The notes under the pieces were generated by a model. The model saw only the letters and a list, made by a program, of their open reading frames with translations. It was not told where the DNA came from and searched no databases. Below, piece after piece: positions 23,147 to 34,966 of a stretch of DNA of 64,000 nt (positions are counted from its first letter, which is position 1; each line of letters opens with the position of its first letter). Source of the DNA: Lactarius indigo. Taxonomy: Eukaryota > Basidiomycota > Agaricomycetes > Russulales > Russulaceae. A program made the translations under genes and the position numbers. The DNA lies in contig JAFKAC010000020.1 in NCBI GenBank assembly GCA_025766275.1, forward strand, positions 248,001 to 312,000, in the 5' to 3' direction.

Positions 23147-24770
23147 ATGTCTGGTTCAGTTCCGCTGCCACCGCCACCCCCGGGTTTTACGCAGACCCAC
23201 GCCTCGGTGCTCGGTCCAGGCATCGCAGGCTTATTTATTCAAGGGATAGAAACCGGTCTCGTCATTGCCCAGTTCTCTCGGTGGTTCTGCGCGCGTGACC
23301 GCAGCGAAAGCCCTCTTTTATCCACTATCGTCATATTTGTGACCATAGTTGGACTGTACGTTTCTTCCAAGGCTTTCAACTGCTTGGTCTTATTATCGTT
23401 TCCTGAAGTGCGCAGTCTGGGATATCGTTTGCATCTGCTTGGGCTAAGTACGTACAGGAGTTTGGGGATTTCGTACGTGTGCCTTTCTCCTGCTTTCTGC
23501 ATCAGTGACCTACTTCTAACCCTTAAGTTGCGCCTCAGCCGTGCCCGGACTGGGGAGATTACATTCACACAATTCCAGTGCGTGGAGAATTTTTTGTCTC
23601 AGCGTCTAATCCCGTTCGTATCCTAATCCTGTTTGCAGAACCTGGTCATATCGGTTCCCATCCAAGCTTTGATGATCCGACGCTGTTATTACGTTCGTTA
23701 TCAATCACTTCGCGTAACCCCTCCCATTGACCAGAACAACCAGCTTGTGGGAAAGAATATGTTCATCATCGTTAGTAGCTCCGCCTGCGATAGGGAGAGT
23801 GCTGAACCCGTTCATTACTCAGACTCCGCTCGTGTTACTTCTAGCGGCATCGATAGTCATGTCGCTGTGGGCAATAGTTTTAATCGTTCACTTTTTGACC
23901 GTTGTCCCGGCGAAGAACCCCCTTCCCTCACTCCAAGTACTTGGCGTATCTTGGCCTTGTAAGCACTCGATCCGTCCCTAGAGAAAGTCCCTCTGACACA
24001 TTTACAGACTTGATGTCCGTCATACTTCCCTCGGGTAAGTCTGTCATCGCTAATCAATGCCGCACATACCCAACCCCTCTCAGTGCTTGATCTCATTCTT
24101 ACTGGCATCTGTGCGTCTTCCGTGCTTCCCGTGTGACATTGGCTTCACGTGCTCATCCATCATGCCAAGTACTTTACTACCTTACCCGAACGATGAAGCG
24201 GGTGTATGCCGCCCACATACGCAAGGTATGTCTTGTGTTTTCATGGAGGATGCTTGCTCAAATCCTGTTGGGGACTTCAGAGAATCTCTCGCTTCGCAGA
24301 TATCATATGGCAATCTGCAGTGCCGCCCACTGTCTGTGCCGTCTGCACGTCCGTATTCTATATCCAATGCACGACCGCGCGTCAAGTGAGTACCCGCCCT
24401 TTCTGCCCTTGCTCAGGATTCCTTTGGCGTCTTTTTCGTGGGAGCTCACTGGAGCGACGTGTGCTAAGCGCTGACCACCAGCCTCCCGTTCTCAGAAAAG
24501 ATTGCAATTCTGGCTGACGGTTACCCACGCGATGATCGGGAAGCTCTACGTTCTTTCCCTTTTTTACATGCTGTACGTTGCTTTGATCTCGCCTGCATCA
24601 TGACCTTCGTGGGTTCACACCGTTTCCGGGCTGTCGTTTCTAGCAACGCCAAACAACCTGCGCAACCGGACGAGCGACCTACAACGTTCATGTCGACGCT
24701 CACGGTGCCAGCAGAGGGCATGTACACATTCACGCGATCCGCCCGAGGTGGAGACAGTTGCGTTCAGTGA
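23147..24770 (+). CDS. DUF6534-type seven-helix membrane protein, array copy A
   Basis: Function unknown; the family is common in mushroom-forming fungi. Twelve exons join in phase to 315 residues: 23147-23355, 23409-23472, 23539-23577, 23639-23692, 23744-23770, 23823-23958, 24008-24034, 24084-24110, 24170-24225, 24281-24385, 24496-24572, 24644-24770. Seen: a proline-rich N-terminus (1-15), then seven hydrophobic segments near residues 21-44, 57-80, 105-122, 132-160, 176-200, 215-245 and 252-275. Motifs are GLFIQGIETGLVIAQFS, PVQALMIRRCYY (here PIQALMIRRCYY), IIWQSAVPPTVCAVC and IGKLYVLSLFY. The last three correspond to the usual C-terminal DUF6534 pattern. Against its paralogues the tail has an extra T in AGTTGCG (about 24756-24760) and stops about 20 residues early. 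Otherwise fully open. Confidence 0.82.
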
Positions 24771-26838
24771 AAATCCCACGGTGTGTGAGCAGCCAAGGAC
24801 CGTAAACTCTGCCGTGTAGTCGATAATCTCCGTTTTTGACCCTTTACAACCCCCTTCATTCTTTTTTGTTACTGTACAGCTGTACAGCAGGCCCAACTCA
24901 AGCCAAATTCCTAATGACTCGTCGCATTCACTCCTTTCTCCACACACTCCCTTCGCTTCGTTCTGTTGCTGTAGTAGTTAGTACTAGAAGATATGTGCGC
25001 GTCTCTACACACCAAGCCAATTATACCTGAGCATCCCTTCATATATTCACTTGACCTCGGCCATTTTATCATTACGTCTCCTTGCGTAGACGTCACGAAG
25101 CGGTCGATGGCGGTGCTCGGCGGTGCCACCACGTTCATGCTGAAATTCAGGTTTTACTTCAATATCGAGACCAATAATCCTTGCCAATAATGGAGAAATT
25201 TGCAGCATCGGACATAGCCGCGTTATGCCAGACTTTACCAGTGGTACGGTATGGTAGCGTCTGGGCTGCTCCGAGGACGAACGCCCAGTGCTGAGCGCTT
25301 GGCGCTCCGGTCCAGATTCGGAAGGGGGTCTCATCAGCGGCTCACCATGTACCATGCATCATGATGCAGGCCGCAGAACTACCTAACCAGGCACCGGTCT
25401 GGGTCGTTTCCAAGCACATCAACAACGTTGAGGTCATCAGGTCGATCAACCTATTAGACTGTCTCGTAAGGCTGTGATCACCGACAGAGCATCTGCAGAA
25501 AGACTGAAAGCGCTCTTCTATGTCACCAGGAACACAAGTCCGAGTATCTACGATGGCACCAAGCGTGAGCTACCCTTGCCATTCTCAATACAAACTTTAC
25601 CTCTCTCTGGAGACTAAATTAAAGACGCCTTCTTGACGCCTAACTTGGTCCACATCACTTCCTCATCTCACGGATCTCGAGCTCCCCAGACCTTCCTATT
25701 AGTGGTTTGTATGCCTCCACCTTGGCCTCTATCCGGGATTCCTTCTTCCAGTCTCACCCTAGGCCCAAAAACCCCCTGCTTCTTCAGAAACTCAGAGCCC
25801 CGCGATTTGATTGAGTGCTCGTCCGTGTTAGCCACACACCATCCTGACATCACGGACGGCGAGCTCTGCACGAAGGGGACCAACACGATGCCCGACAACA
25901 CGTTTCACCTTCACATATCTCCCTCGCTGAGAGCCTCCTGCTCTAAGGACAGGTGACTTCCTGAAGAACAAGAACGCGATATGCTAAGCCGGGCCTCTCT
26001 CCTCAGGCTATAGACAAGGGCGTCGGTGTTTTCTTCCAAGCATGGATACCTGCGGCGATCACCACGCAGAGCATTGCGCGCGCACATGATGTTGGTGCTA
26101 GCGCGCTGTCAGTTCCCCGTCCCATCATCACTACTCGAAGTTGATCGCTCTGTCAGATGTATATGATATCTCATATATTTTGGTGCTATTTGTTTTTGGA
26201 AAACCAAACACATGTAGGAGCAACATACGATAACTGAATAGGAAGGGGGATCTCACCTAGCTGAAACCCAGGTAATTAGTTTTACATCCCCCCTTGTTAC
26301 GGTTCAACGGGTATCCGAGTCGGCGCCTTGTTTGTTGTCGTCATGAAATACTCAAAATGCCAAGACGGAAGATTCTATTTACTGTAGGCGCTTGCTTAGT
26401 CCCTCTCGGTGACTCAGTCTGATCTCCACTAAGAAAGCCACCGAGGTTTCTCTACTGTTATGTTGACCTGCACTCCGTTGCGTTGCCAGCGAATTTTCTT
26501 GATTTCCACCGACTTCATCTCCCTGGGACCAGGACTGGGACTCACATAGGTTACTCAAGGCTCTAATTTATTATTTATGACATCCTAATGCTGGAGGCAA
26601 CTGTTATAGGAGGTAGGAAAAGGAAAAGGTGACTCGGCCGTTGCATAACCCTCCGGGCGCCACCTGGCAGATCGACGCAAATAGCTGCGTCCGCGACTCC
26701 GCGTCTACGACCGGCCTAAACTTGAAACAGTTGGTCGCGTGTTCTCGCGCATCGCAGCATTTAAACCTCTACTCCTCCAACCTCCCATTTTCATTCCCTC
26801 CCTCTCAGTCAATTCCGCCAGCTCTCAGGGACAGCATC
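24771..26838. other. Intergenic between array copies A and B
   Basis: The first part is the shared 3' flank, including the element at 25081-25110. Between 25360 and 26150 short open frames hint at a decayed gene (WVVSKHINNVEVIRSINLLDCL from a frame beginning at ATG ATG 25361, and GVGVFFQAWIPAAITTQS at about 26020), but I cannot name the family. From about 26450 the 5' flank of copy B begins. Confidence 0.45.
25081..25110 (+). repeat. Shared 3'-flank element, copy A
   Basis: A CTCCTTGCGTAGACGTCACG core followed by AAGCGGTCGATG. The same core follows copy F (about 40517-40546) and copy G (about 45041-45072). It starts roughly 310, 215 and 600 bp after the respective stop codons. It marks the downstream part of the duplicated unit; it may also be a processing or termination signal. 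Confidence 0.55.
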
Positions 26839-28456
26839 ATGTCTACGCAGCTTCCACAGTATCAAACCTCGGTGCTTGGTCCAGGCATCGCAGGCTTATT
26901 CATCCAGGGGATAGAAGCTGGTCTAGTCTTTGCCCAATTCTCTCAGTGGTTCTACAGGTCTGACCGCAGAGAGGGCTCACTTCTATCCACCATCATCGTA
27001 TTTGTGACTGTGATTGGACTGTGCGCTTCTCCCAGACTTATTACCATGACATCTCATCATCTATTCCTGTTTATGAAGTGCGCAGTCCGGACTATGCTTT
27101 GCATCTGCTTGGTCAAAGTACGTACTACAGTTTGGGGCGTTCGTACGTGTCCCTTTTCTCTCGCTTTCTGTGTTGGTGACACGCTTTAATGCTTGAGTTG
27201 CGCCTCAGCCACTTGCGGACTGGAAGGATTACGTCCAGCCAATTATAGTGCGTGGAGAATCCTTCTTGTTTCATAGCTCCTAATCCCGTTTGCAGAGCCT
27301 GGTCATATCGGTTCCCGTTCAAGCATTGATGATTCGACGCTGCTATTACGTTCGTCATCAACCACGTCGCATAGTAACTCCCATTTAACTAGAATAACTA
27401 GCTTATGGGAAAGAACATGTTCATCGTCGTCAGTAGCCTCCACCCGTGATAGAGAGTGCGCTGAACCTTTCATTATTCAGGCTCTGCTCGTGTTACTTCT
27501 AGTGGCCTCGACAACCATGACACTATGGGCAGCCATTTCAATCATTAAATTCGTGGCCAGTATCCAAACGAGGGGCCCCGTTACTTCGCCCCCAAAGACT
27601 GACATATCTTGGCCCTGTAAGCACTAAACCCATTCCAAGAGAATGCCCTTTTTCGAAATATTTACAGTCCTGGTGTCTGTCCTTCTCCCATCTGGTAAGT
27701 CTGCCGTGATCCATAATATACCGCAAACATCCAACCTTTCTCAGTCCTCGACCTCACTCTTACTGCCATCTGTACGTCGTCCACCCCTTCTGTGTCATTG
27801 GTTTCACGTGCTTATCTATCGTGCCAAGTGCTTCACTATCTCATCCGAACAATGAAGCAAGTTTATGCTGCCCAGGCACGTAAGGTATGTCTCGTGTGTT
27901 TGCGGAATGCCTGATGCTCGTACCAGTACTCAGCTTCTGTCGGGGACTACAGAAAATCTCTCGTTTGGTGAACATCGTCTGGCAATCTGCATTACCACCA
28001 ACCCTCTGCGCCATCTGCGTGACCGTACTCTATATCCAATATACGACCGTGCCTCAAGTGAGTGCTCCAATTTCTTCCCCTTCTTGGGCACTTTGTCGTC
28101 TTATTCAGAGCGACAGGCGCTGACTACCATCTTCCCGTCTTCAGAGTGAGATGCCGTTCTGGTTTCCGGTTATTCAGGCGATGATCGGGAAGCTCTACGT
28201 TCTTTCCCTCCTTTACACGGTGTGCGTTGCTTCGATCTCACCCACATTTTGGCGATTCACACCCATTTCTGACGTCATGTGTAGCAACGCTCAACCTCTA
28301 CAACCAAGCGAGCAACCTACAACGTTCATATCGACGTTTACAATTCCTGCGGAGGTTATGTATACACGTACACAGGACGCCCAAGGGAGAGACATTGCGC
28401 GCAGTGAAAATGTTGAGGAGCATGGGCAAGCAAGCAAGGTGACATTTGCTGCGTAG
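26839..28456 (+). CDS. DUF6534-type membrane protein, array copy B
   Basis: All twelve exons of copy A can be placed in the same order and phase, and the frame is open from ATG 26839 to TAG 28454-28456. The N-terminus is short and lacks the proline run (MSTQLPQYQTS). Core motifs: GLFIQGIEAGLVFAQFSQWF, PVQALMIRRCYY, NIVWQSALPPTLCAIC, IGKLYVLSLLY. The tail is complete (AQGRDIARSENVEEHG) and ends in TFAA. The three 27-nt exons are present. No frameshift seen, so this is one of the best candidates for a working member. The TATA-like element of A, F and G is not kept upstream. Confidence 0.82.
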
Positions 28457-29638
28457 TCAACAGTCACTGTTTTCAACCCTTTATAGAACTACAGTTCCTT
28501 TTTTCTTCCTTTCGCCTTTTATTACTGTATAGAAGACTCGAACACAGAAAGCTTGGTCATATCCCTTATAAGTTGTTGCATACTCCATTACTTCCGTCTT
28601 ACACACCTGCCGGTCTGTCTTTATTTATTTTAAAAAAAAAAAAACAGAATTTATTCCGGGACAGAGCACAGCTCAAGACCGGTCTTCAGACGTAATAAAT
28701 GTAAGAAATTAGTAGGTAAAGGCGGAGTCAAGACTCGCATGCGCCGATGCGTGAGGTAAGGTAAATAGCCGAAGCGCCACTCTGTCATAAGAATACTAGT
28801 CCGGGTCAGTATGCTATGACTTGAAGTACACCTCCCCTGACTCGAGCATCCTGTGGCCACCTTGACCTTGACCTTAACAACGCCTTCCTCAACGCCTGGC
28901 CTACATCGAGGTCTACGTGACTTCTTCTTGCACTTCTCGAACTTCTCCGTGTCGAACCTTTCTGGTTCGTGTGCCCAAGGCCACACCTGGATTTCCTTCT
29001 CTGGGAAACCATATATAGGCGCAACATACTACAATTAGAAGGGGCATCCCCTGGATCGATTTACGTCCTGTTGGGTCGTGTTAAGTTCAACGGATTTTGA
29101 CGCTTTGTTGTCACCTTGAAACATCAAAATTTTGATCAAAATTTTCAAGACGGAAGATTCCAAATACTGTAGGCTCTCTGAACCTTAGCGACAATTTGGT
29201 TTTCGGAATCTTGTACCTACCAAGGTTTCTACTTCTATGTCGCCAATGGCCTGCAAACCGTTACAATAGGTTTTTTAAGTGAGTTTCTCGGTTTCCACTG
29301 ACTTTATCGTGCTAGGACCAAGAATGGGACTCACTTAAGTTACTCGAGGCTCTGGTTATGACATCCTACTAAAGTGGCGAGCAACTGTTACAAGAGCTAG
29401 AAAAAGGTGTGTGAGCCGGCCTTTTCCAGAACTGCACCAAGCCAAATCCTCCAGGCACCATCTGGCACATGTAGTCGTGATAGACGCAAATGGCTGAGTC
29501 CGCGAGTCAGTGTCTACAACCACCTTAAGTAGTTCGCCGCATGTTCTTGCATCGCAGCATTTGAATCCCTACCCCGCATTTCCATTCCCTCTCTCTTTCC
29601 GTCTCTGCATCGGATCGCCAGTTCTCAGGGACAGCGCC
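28457..29638. other. Intergenic between array copies B and C
   Basis: It contains the 3' flank of B with an A12 run at about 28632-28643, an unrecognised open frame (28853-29038, plus), and from about 29060 the duplicated 5' flank of copy C (shared blocks such as TTACTCGAGGCTCTGGTTATGACATCC). No gene claimed. Confidence 0.45.
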
Positions 29639-31289
29639 ATGTCCAGTTCGGATCTACCAACACAGTTCCTACAGAGTCAGACCTCGGCGCTCGGCGCTGG
29701 CATCGTAGGCTTATTCATCCAGGGGATAGAAGCTGGTCTCGTCTTTGCCCAGTTCTCTCAGTGGTTCTACGGGTCTGACCGCAGCGAGGGTTCACTTTCA
29801 TCTGCCGTCATCGTATTTGTGACCGTGGTCGGGCTGTACGCTTCTCCCAGACTTTTGACCATGTCAACTCATCATCTATTTTCGTTTATGAAGCGTGCAG
29901 TCTGGACTATCCTTTGCGTCTGCTTGGTCTCAGTACGTACAGAACTCTGGGGTGCTCGTATGTGTTGCCTTTCCCTTGCCTGCTGCGCCGGGGGACATCT
30001 TTAATGTTTGAGTTGCGCTTCAGCTGTTTCCGAAGTGGCCTGATTATCTTCAGTCGATCCCAGTGCGTGGAGAATCCCTCTTGTTTCATAGCTCCTAATC
30101 CGTTTGTAGACCCTGGTTATATCGGTTCCCATTCAAGCCTTGATGATTCGACGCTGCTATTACGTTCGTTCTCAACCATATCGTGAATCTCCTCCCACTT
30201 GACTAGAACAACCAGCTTGTGAGCAAGAACATGTTCATCGTCGTCAGTGGCTTCGCCCATCACAGAGAGTACGCTGAACCCTTCTTTCCTCAGACACCAC
30301 TCGTGTTACTCTTAGTGGCCTCGACAATCTTCTCACTATGGTCGACAATTTCAATCATTCGTTTTGTGATCAGCATCGACGTAAAGGACCCCGGGCCATT
30401 ACTTGAAAAAATGAACACATCTTGGCTTTGTGAGGACTCAACCGATTCCTAAGAAACCCTCTCTGAAACACTGTTACAGATTTGATTTCTATACTTCTCC
30501 CCTCCGGCAAGTCCGCCATCGCTCATAATGTATTGCAAACATTTGACCTCTCTCCGAGTCAGTGCTCGACATCATTCTTACTGGCATCTGTACGTCGCCC
30601 GCGCTTCCGGTGATATTGTCTCCGTATGCTTATCGTCAAATTCACCATCTCAAGTGCTTCGTTACCTCACCCAAACAATGAAGCGCGTGTATGCCACTCG
30701 CATACGCAAGGTGTGTTTCACGTGCTTATGGAGTTATGTGTATTTAATTTCTGTTGGGAACTATAGCGGATCTCTCGTCTTACGAACATCGTGTGGCAAA
30801 CTGCACTGCCACCGACTCTCTGCACCACCTTCCTGTGCGTGATCTATGTCCGATTCTCGACTGCACATCAGGTAAGTACTCCCCGTTTCTGCCCCCGCTA
30901 AGGATTCTTTTGGCGTTTTGTTCGTAGGAGTTCACTGGAGTGACGGATGCTGACTATCAGCTTCTCGTTATCAGATAGCATTGGAGTACTGGGCGAAGGT
31001 TATCCAGGCAATGCTCGGGAAGCTCTACATTATTTCACTGTTTTACATGATGTATGCCGCATCGGTCTTACCTGCGTCATGACCTTGGTGGTTCACACCA
31101 TTTCTAACGGGCGTGTCTAGCAACGCTCGATCTCCACAACCGGACGAGGGACCTACCACGCTCATATCAACGCTCACTGTTCCAACGGAGATATATACAC
31201 GTACGCGGGATGCCCGAGGGGGAGACATTGTGTGCAGTGAAATTGTAGTCGAGAGCGGACCTCCAAGGACCGTAAACTTTACTGTGTAG
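29639..31289 (+). CDS. DUF6534-type membrane protein, array copy C
   Basis: Open across twelve exons from ATG 29639 to TAG 31287-31289. N-terminus MSSSDLPTQFLQSQTSALG with no proline run. Seen: GLFIQGIEAGLVFAQFSQWF, PIQALMIRRCYY, NIVWQTALPPTLC and LGKLYIISLFYM. Position-specific oddity: the intron after the second 27-nt exon starts with GCAAGT (30507-30512) where all paralogues have GTAAGT, a GC-AG intron. The third helix exon uses VQSGLSFASAW. The tail is complete (ARGGDIVCSE, then TVNFTV). The most diverged of the open copies in the sixth helix (LCTTFLCVIYVRF). Confidence 0.8.
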
Positions 31290-32096
31290 TCAACAAAGTC
31301 ATCGTTTTCCAACATTTACTATCTTTTTTCTTTCATTTTTGCATTACTGTATAGGAGACGTGAACACAGGACGCTTGGCCCTATTCCTCAGTGGCAACTT
31401 GTCGCCATTACTCCCTTCGCACACGCACTCCCTACGCGCCATATTGTTGCTGACTTGCTGCAGTAGATAGCATATGATAAGCACACTTCACCGCGTCACC
31501 ACTGGCACCAGACAAGTACTGAGTTGATTGACAAAAACCAACTTACTTCCGTGTTGGGGATGGCTGTCGCTTATGGTCGGTCGATAGAGAGCTTCGGACA
31601 TACGCGGAGCTGAATCGGATAGAGGGGGATGACCTCAGTGATCGCGCGAGTACGAGCGACAATTTAGGCGTGCAGCGCTTGGTGCAGCGCCAACTGGTCC
31701 TCGCTGTCTCACCCATACGTAGCGTAATCCGTAAACTAGCACCAGCAAGCCTCCCAAGTTTTTATCTAACCAAAGACAAACAAGAATTCCAATACGAATG
31801 GTGTGGCATCGCCAGTAGGTCGATTCGTACCAAAGGAGAGTACTGCCGCCAGTCTGCTATGGGGAGAGGTGTCAGGGACGATTTCGAAGGGACGAGCAGA
31901 CATACTCGGCTTGGCGTCTGCTTACCGTATACTACTAGCTACAGTGACAGAGATTCGTACGAGGGATAATGAATGTGGCTGGGTGTTAGGAATATGACCA
32001 AGCGTCCTGGGTTCGGGCCTTCTGTACAGTAATGCAAGGGGAAAATAAGGAAGGAATTGTAGGGGGTTGAGAAACGAAAACCCGAAACTGTGTCGA
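31290..32096. other. Intergenic between convergent copies C and D
   Basis: Copies C (plus) and D (minus) converge here. No gene recognised; a plus-strand frame at 31670-31969 has no family pattern. Confidence 0.45.
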
Positions 32097-33770
32097 CTAC
32101 ACGGCAAATCCTATGGTCCTTACCGGCCCACGTTCCGCGACAATTTCATTGAGCGCAATGTCTCCCCCTCGCGCGTCCAGCGTACGGGTATACATGACTT
32201 CCGTTGGGACAGTGAGCGTTGATATGACCGTTGTGGGTCGCTCATTTAGTTGTGGGGGTTGAGCGTTGCTAGATACGACGTCAAAAAGTTGTGATGAACT
32301 ACTGAGACGCAGGTGAGACCGAAGCGACGCACATCATATAAAACAGTGAAAGAACGTAGAGCTTCCCGATCCATCGCATGGACATTCGGCAACCAGAACG
32401 CCAACACTCTCTGAAATCAGGAAGCAAGTAGTCAGCGTCGCTCCAGTGAACTCCCACCAATGAGACATCCCGAACCGGAGCAGAAATGGGGGCGTGCTCA
32501 CCTCGGGTGCGACCGAGAAACGGAGATAGAGTGCGGAGATGCAGATAGCACAGAGAGTTGGCGGCAGCGCAGATTGCCACACGATGTTTACGAGACGAAA
32601 GATTCGCTATAGTTCCCAACAGAAGCTGAGCACACACGACAGGTATCCTCCATAAACACATGAGACGCACCTTGCGTTTGTGGACGGCATACACCTGCTT
32701 CACCGTCCTGGTGAGGTAGTAAAGCACTTCATGTGGTAAATTTAAGTACCTGAATGACAATGTCACTAGGAAGCAGTGAAGACGCACAGATGCCAGTTAG
32801 ACTAAGATCAAGGACTGAGCGAGGTCCGATGTTTGCGGTATGTTGCTAATATGAATGATAGCAGACTTACCTGAAGGGAGAAGGATCGCCAGCAGATCTA
32901 AAGATATTTCAGAGAAGTGTCTTTAGGAATGGATCGGGTGCTTACAAGGCCACAATATTCCGGGTTTCTGCAAGCTAACGGGGTCACTCGATGTGATAAT
33001 AGCCACATTGTGAAAGGCTAAAACTGTTGACCACAACGATACGACCACCGAGGCCACCAGAAGTGATACGAGTGGCATCTGAGTAAGAAACTAGTTCAGC
33101 GTGCACTGGGCGATGAGGAGAATTACTGACGATTATGAACATGTTCTTGCTCACGAGCTAGCTGTTCTAGTCAGATAGGAGGGACCATGTGATGTTGTTG
33201 AGTACGGACGTAATAACAGCGTTGAATCATCAAAGCTTGAACGGGAACCGATATGGCCAGGGTCTACAAACTGATTAGGAGCTATGGGAAGCGATGGATT
33301 TGCCACACACTGGGATTAACTGGATGTAATCGCCCCAGTCCTGGCACGGCTGAGTCGCAACTTAAGAATTAGAGGTGTATCACCGATGAAACAGGCGAGA
33401 TAAAAGCGACACGCACGAACATCCCAAACCGCTGTACGTACTTAGACCAAGCAGATACAAAGCAAATCCCGGACTGTGCACTTCGATAATTCGATAATAG
33501 CATTAGACAATCAGACCACGCAGTTCAAAATCTGGAAGACACGTACAGTCCAACTACGGTCACAAATATGATGACGGTGGATAAGCCGGGGCCAGAACCG
33601 CGGTCAAGTGCAGTGAACCACTGAGAGAACTGGGCGATGACGAGACCGGATTCTATTCCCTGAATTAATAAGCCCGCAATCCCTGGACCCAGCACCGAGG
33701 CTCTATTGTGCGTGAAACCCGGGTGTGTTTGTGGCGGTGGTAGCTGCGTTGGTGGAACTGAACCAGACAT
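32097..33770 (-). CDS. DUF6534-type membrane protein, array copy D (inverted), frameshifted near the end
   Basis: The only full copy on the minus strand. ATG 33770, stop TAG 32099-32097. The proline-rich N-terminus (MSGSVPPTQLPPPQTHPGF) groups it with A, E, F and G. All exon positions correspond; the fifth exon uses a shifted acceptor (GCTAG before CTCGTGAGC). One surplus base at about 32371-32372 changes the conserved GCGATGATCGGG into GCGATGGATCGGG, so the IGKLYVLSLFY helix falls out of frame in the penultimate exon. The remaining tail is intact in the original frame. Either a sequence error or a recently broken gene. Confidence 0.75.
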
Positions 33771-34966
33771 AATGTTGTCCCCGTAAACTGGCAGGCCCAA
33801 CGCAAAGATAGGAAGAGGGAGGGAAGATGCAGGTTTGGGCTACGATATGACATGCACCAACTATATAGAGAGTCAGCTATTTGACGCGCTGTCGCGGACT
33901 CAGCCTTTCGCGTAGATTGAAAGTTGAATACGGCTAACTCGAATCTACACGTACCGCATACCAGGTGGTGCCTGGAGGAGGCTGGAAGATCTGGGCTGGT
34001 GCGTTTTGGGCAATCGCCGACGCACAAACAAACTTTCTTCTGGCACCTCGTCCCATAATTGCCTCCGCTTTATGATCTTGTTTATGATGGTCACGAAGCC
34101 ATGAGAATTGTGTCCCTTTCTTGAGCAAGTCTCTACCCCGACATGATAAGAGTCGTATGGGAACGCGAAAATCCACTACGCAGCTTTGCAACAGATACAG
34201 ATCAGAAGAGAGAAAGGTTCCGAGGGTCATGTTATAATGAGGGACGAGACCCCGTACCTTGGCCCTTATACAAACGTCCGTCTTGGGCAAGGTCTGGGGA
34301 TTCTTAAAATTTGCGGACAAAATTTTGAGGGTTTCAAGCTTGGCTCCAAGATGACGAACAGAGTGCCAATACAGTAACCCCACTGCACAGCACTTTGTAT
34401 CTGACCTGGATCAAAATCAAGATCAAAACATAAATTACGGGCGCTGGCTCGGGCGGCTGGACTGACGTCGGATAACTTAACTTACTACGAATCCCATTTT
34501 TTCGATATGCAAAAAAGACACTTGCATTTCTCCTCGTATCGAGTGCGAGTGTAAAACACATTGAAACGATAGATTGCTGCCATTGTGGGCGAATTGCAAG
34601 GCGAATTGTGTGGCACACTGTTGTGTTCATTTCAAATAATTAAATACCATGGTTAATTACGCAATACGTTGCTGTTATTAGGTAAGAAAAAGGGTTAAAT
34701 AGCAGGTGTTTCCAAAATAAAATAAAAATCGTCAAAACTTGCGCCCAGGCACAAATCCTCCAGGCACCCAAGAGGTACTAGTCACCGATGCGGATAACTT
34801 AAGCTCAGTCCGTTACATAGTTGTGACTGCCTTGAATTAGCTGGTTGCATGCCCATGTTCCTCGCACCGCGATAAGTCTATTTGAACCTCTACTGTACCC
34901 CCGCACCTTCGTTCCTTCCCTCTTACCGTCTCTACATTGGACCAGCTGGTTCGCGGGGACGGCGTT
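33771..34966. other. Divergent intergenic region between copies D and E
   Basis: About 1.2 kb between two heads-out genes; both halves resemble the 5' flank of the array genes. A TATATAG sequence lies on the minus strand about 100 bp before the ATG of D (about 33861-33868). It is thus a candidate bidirectional promoter. No other gene seen. Confidence 0.5.
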
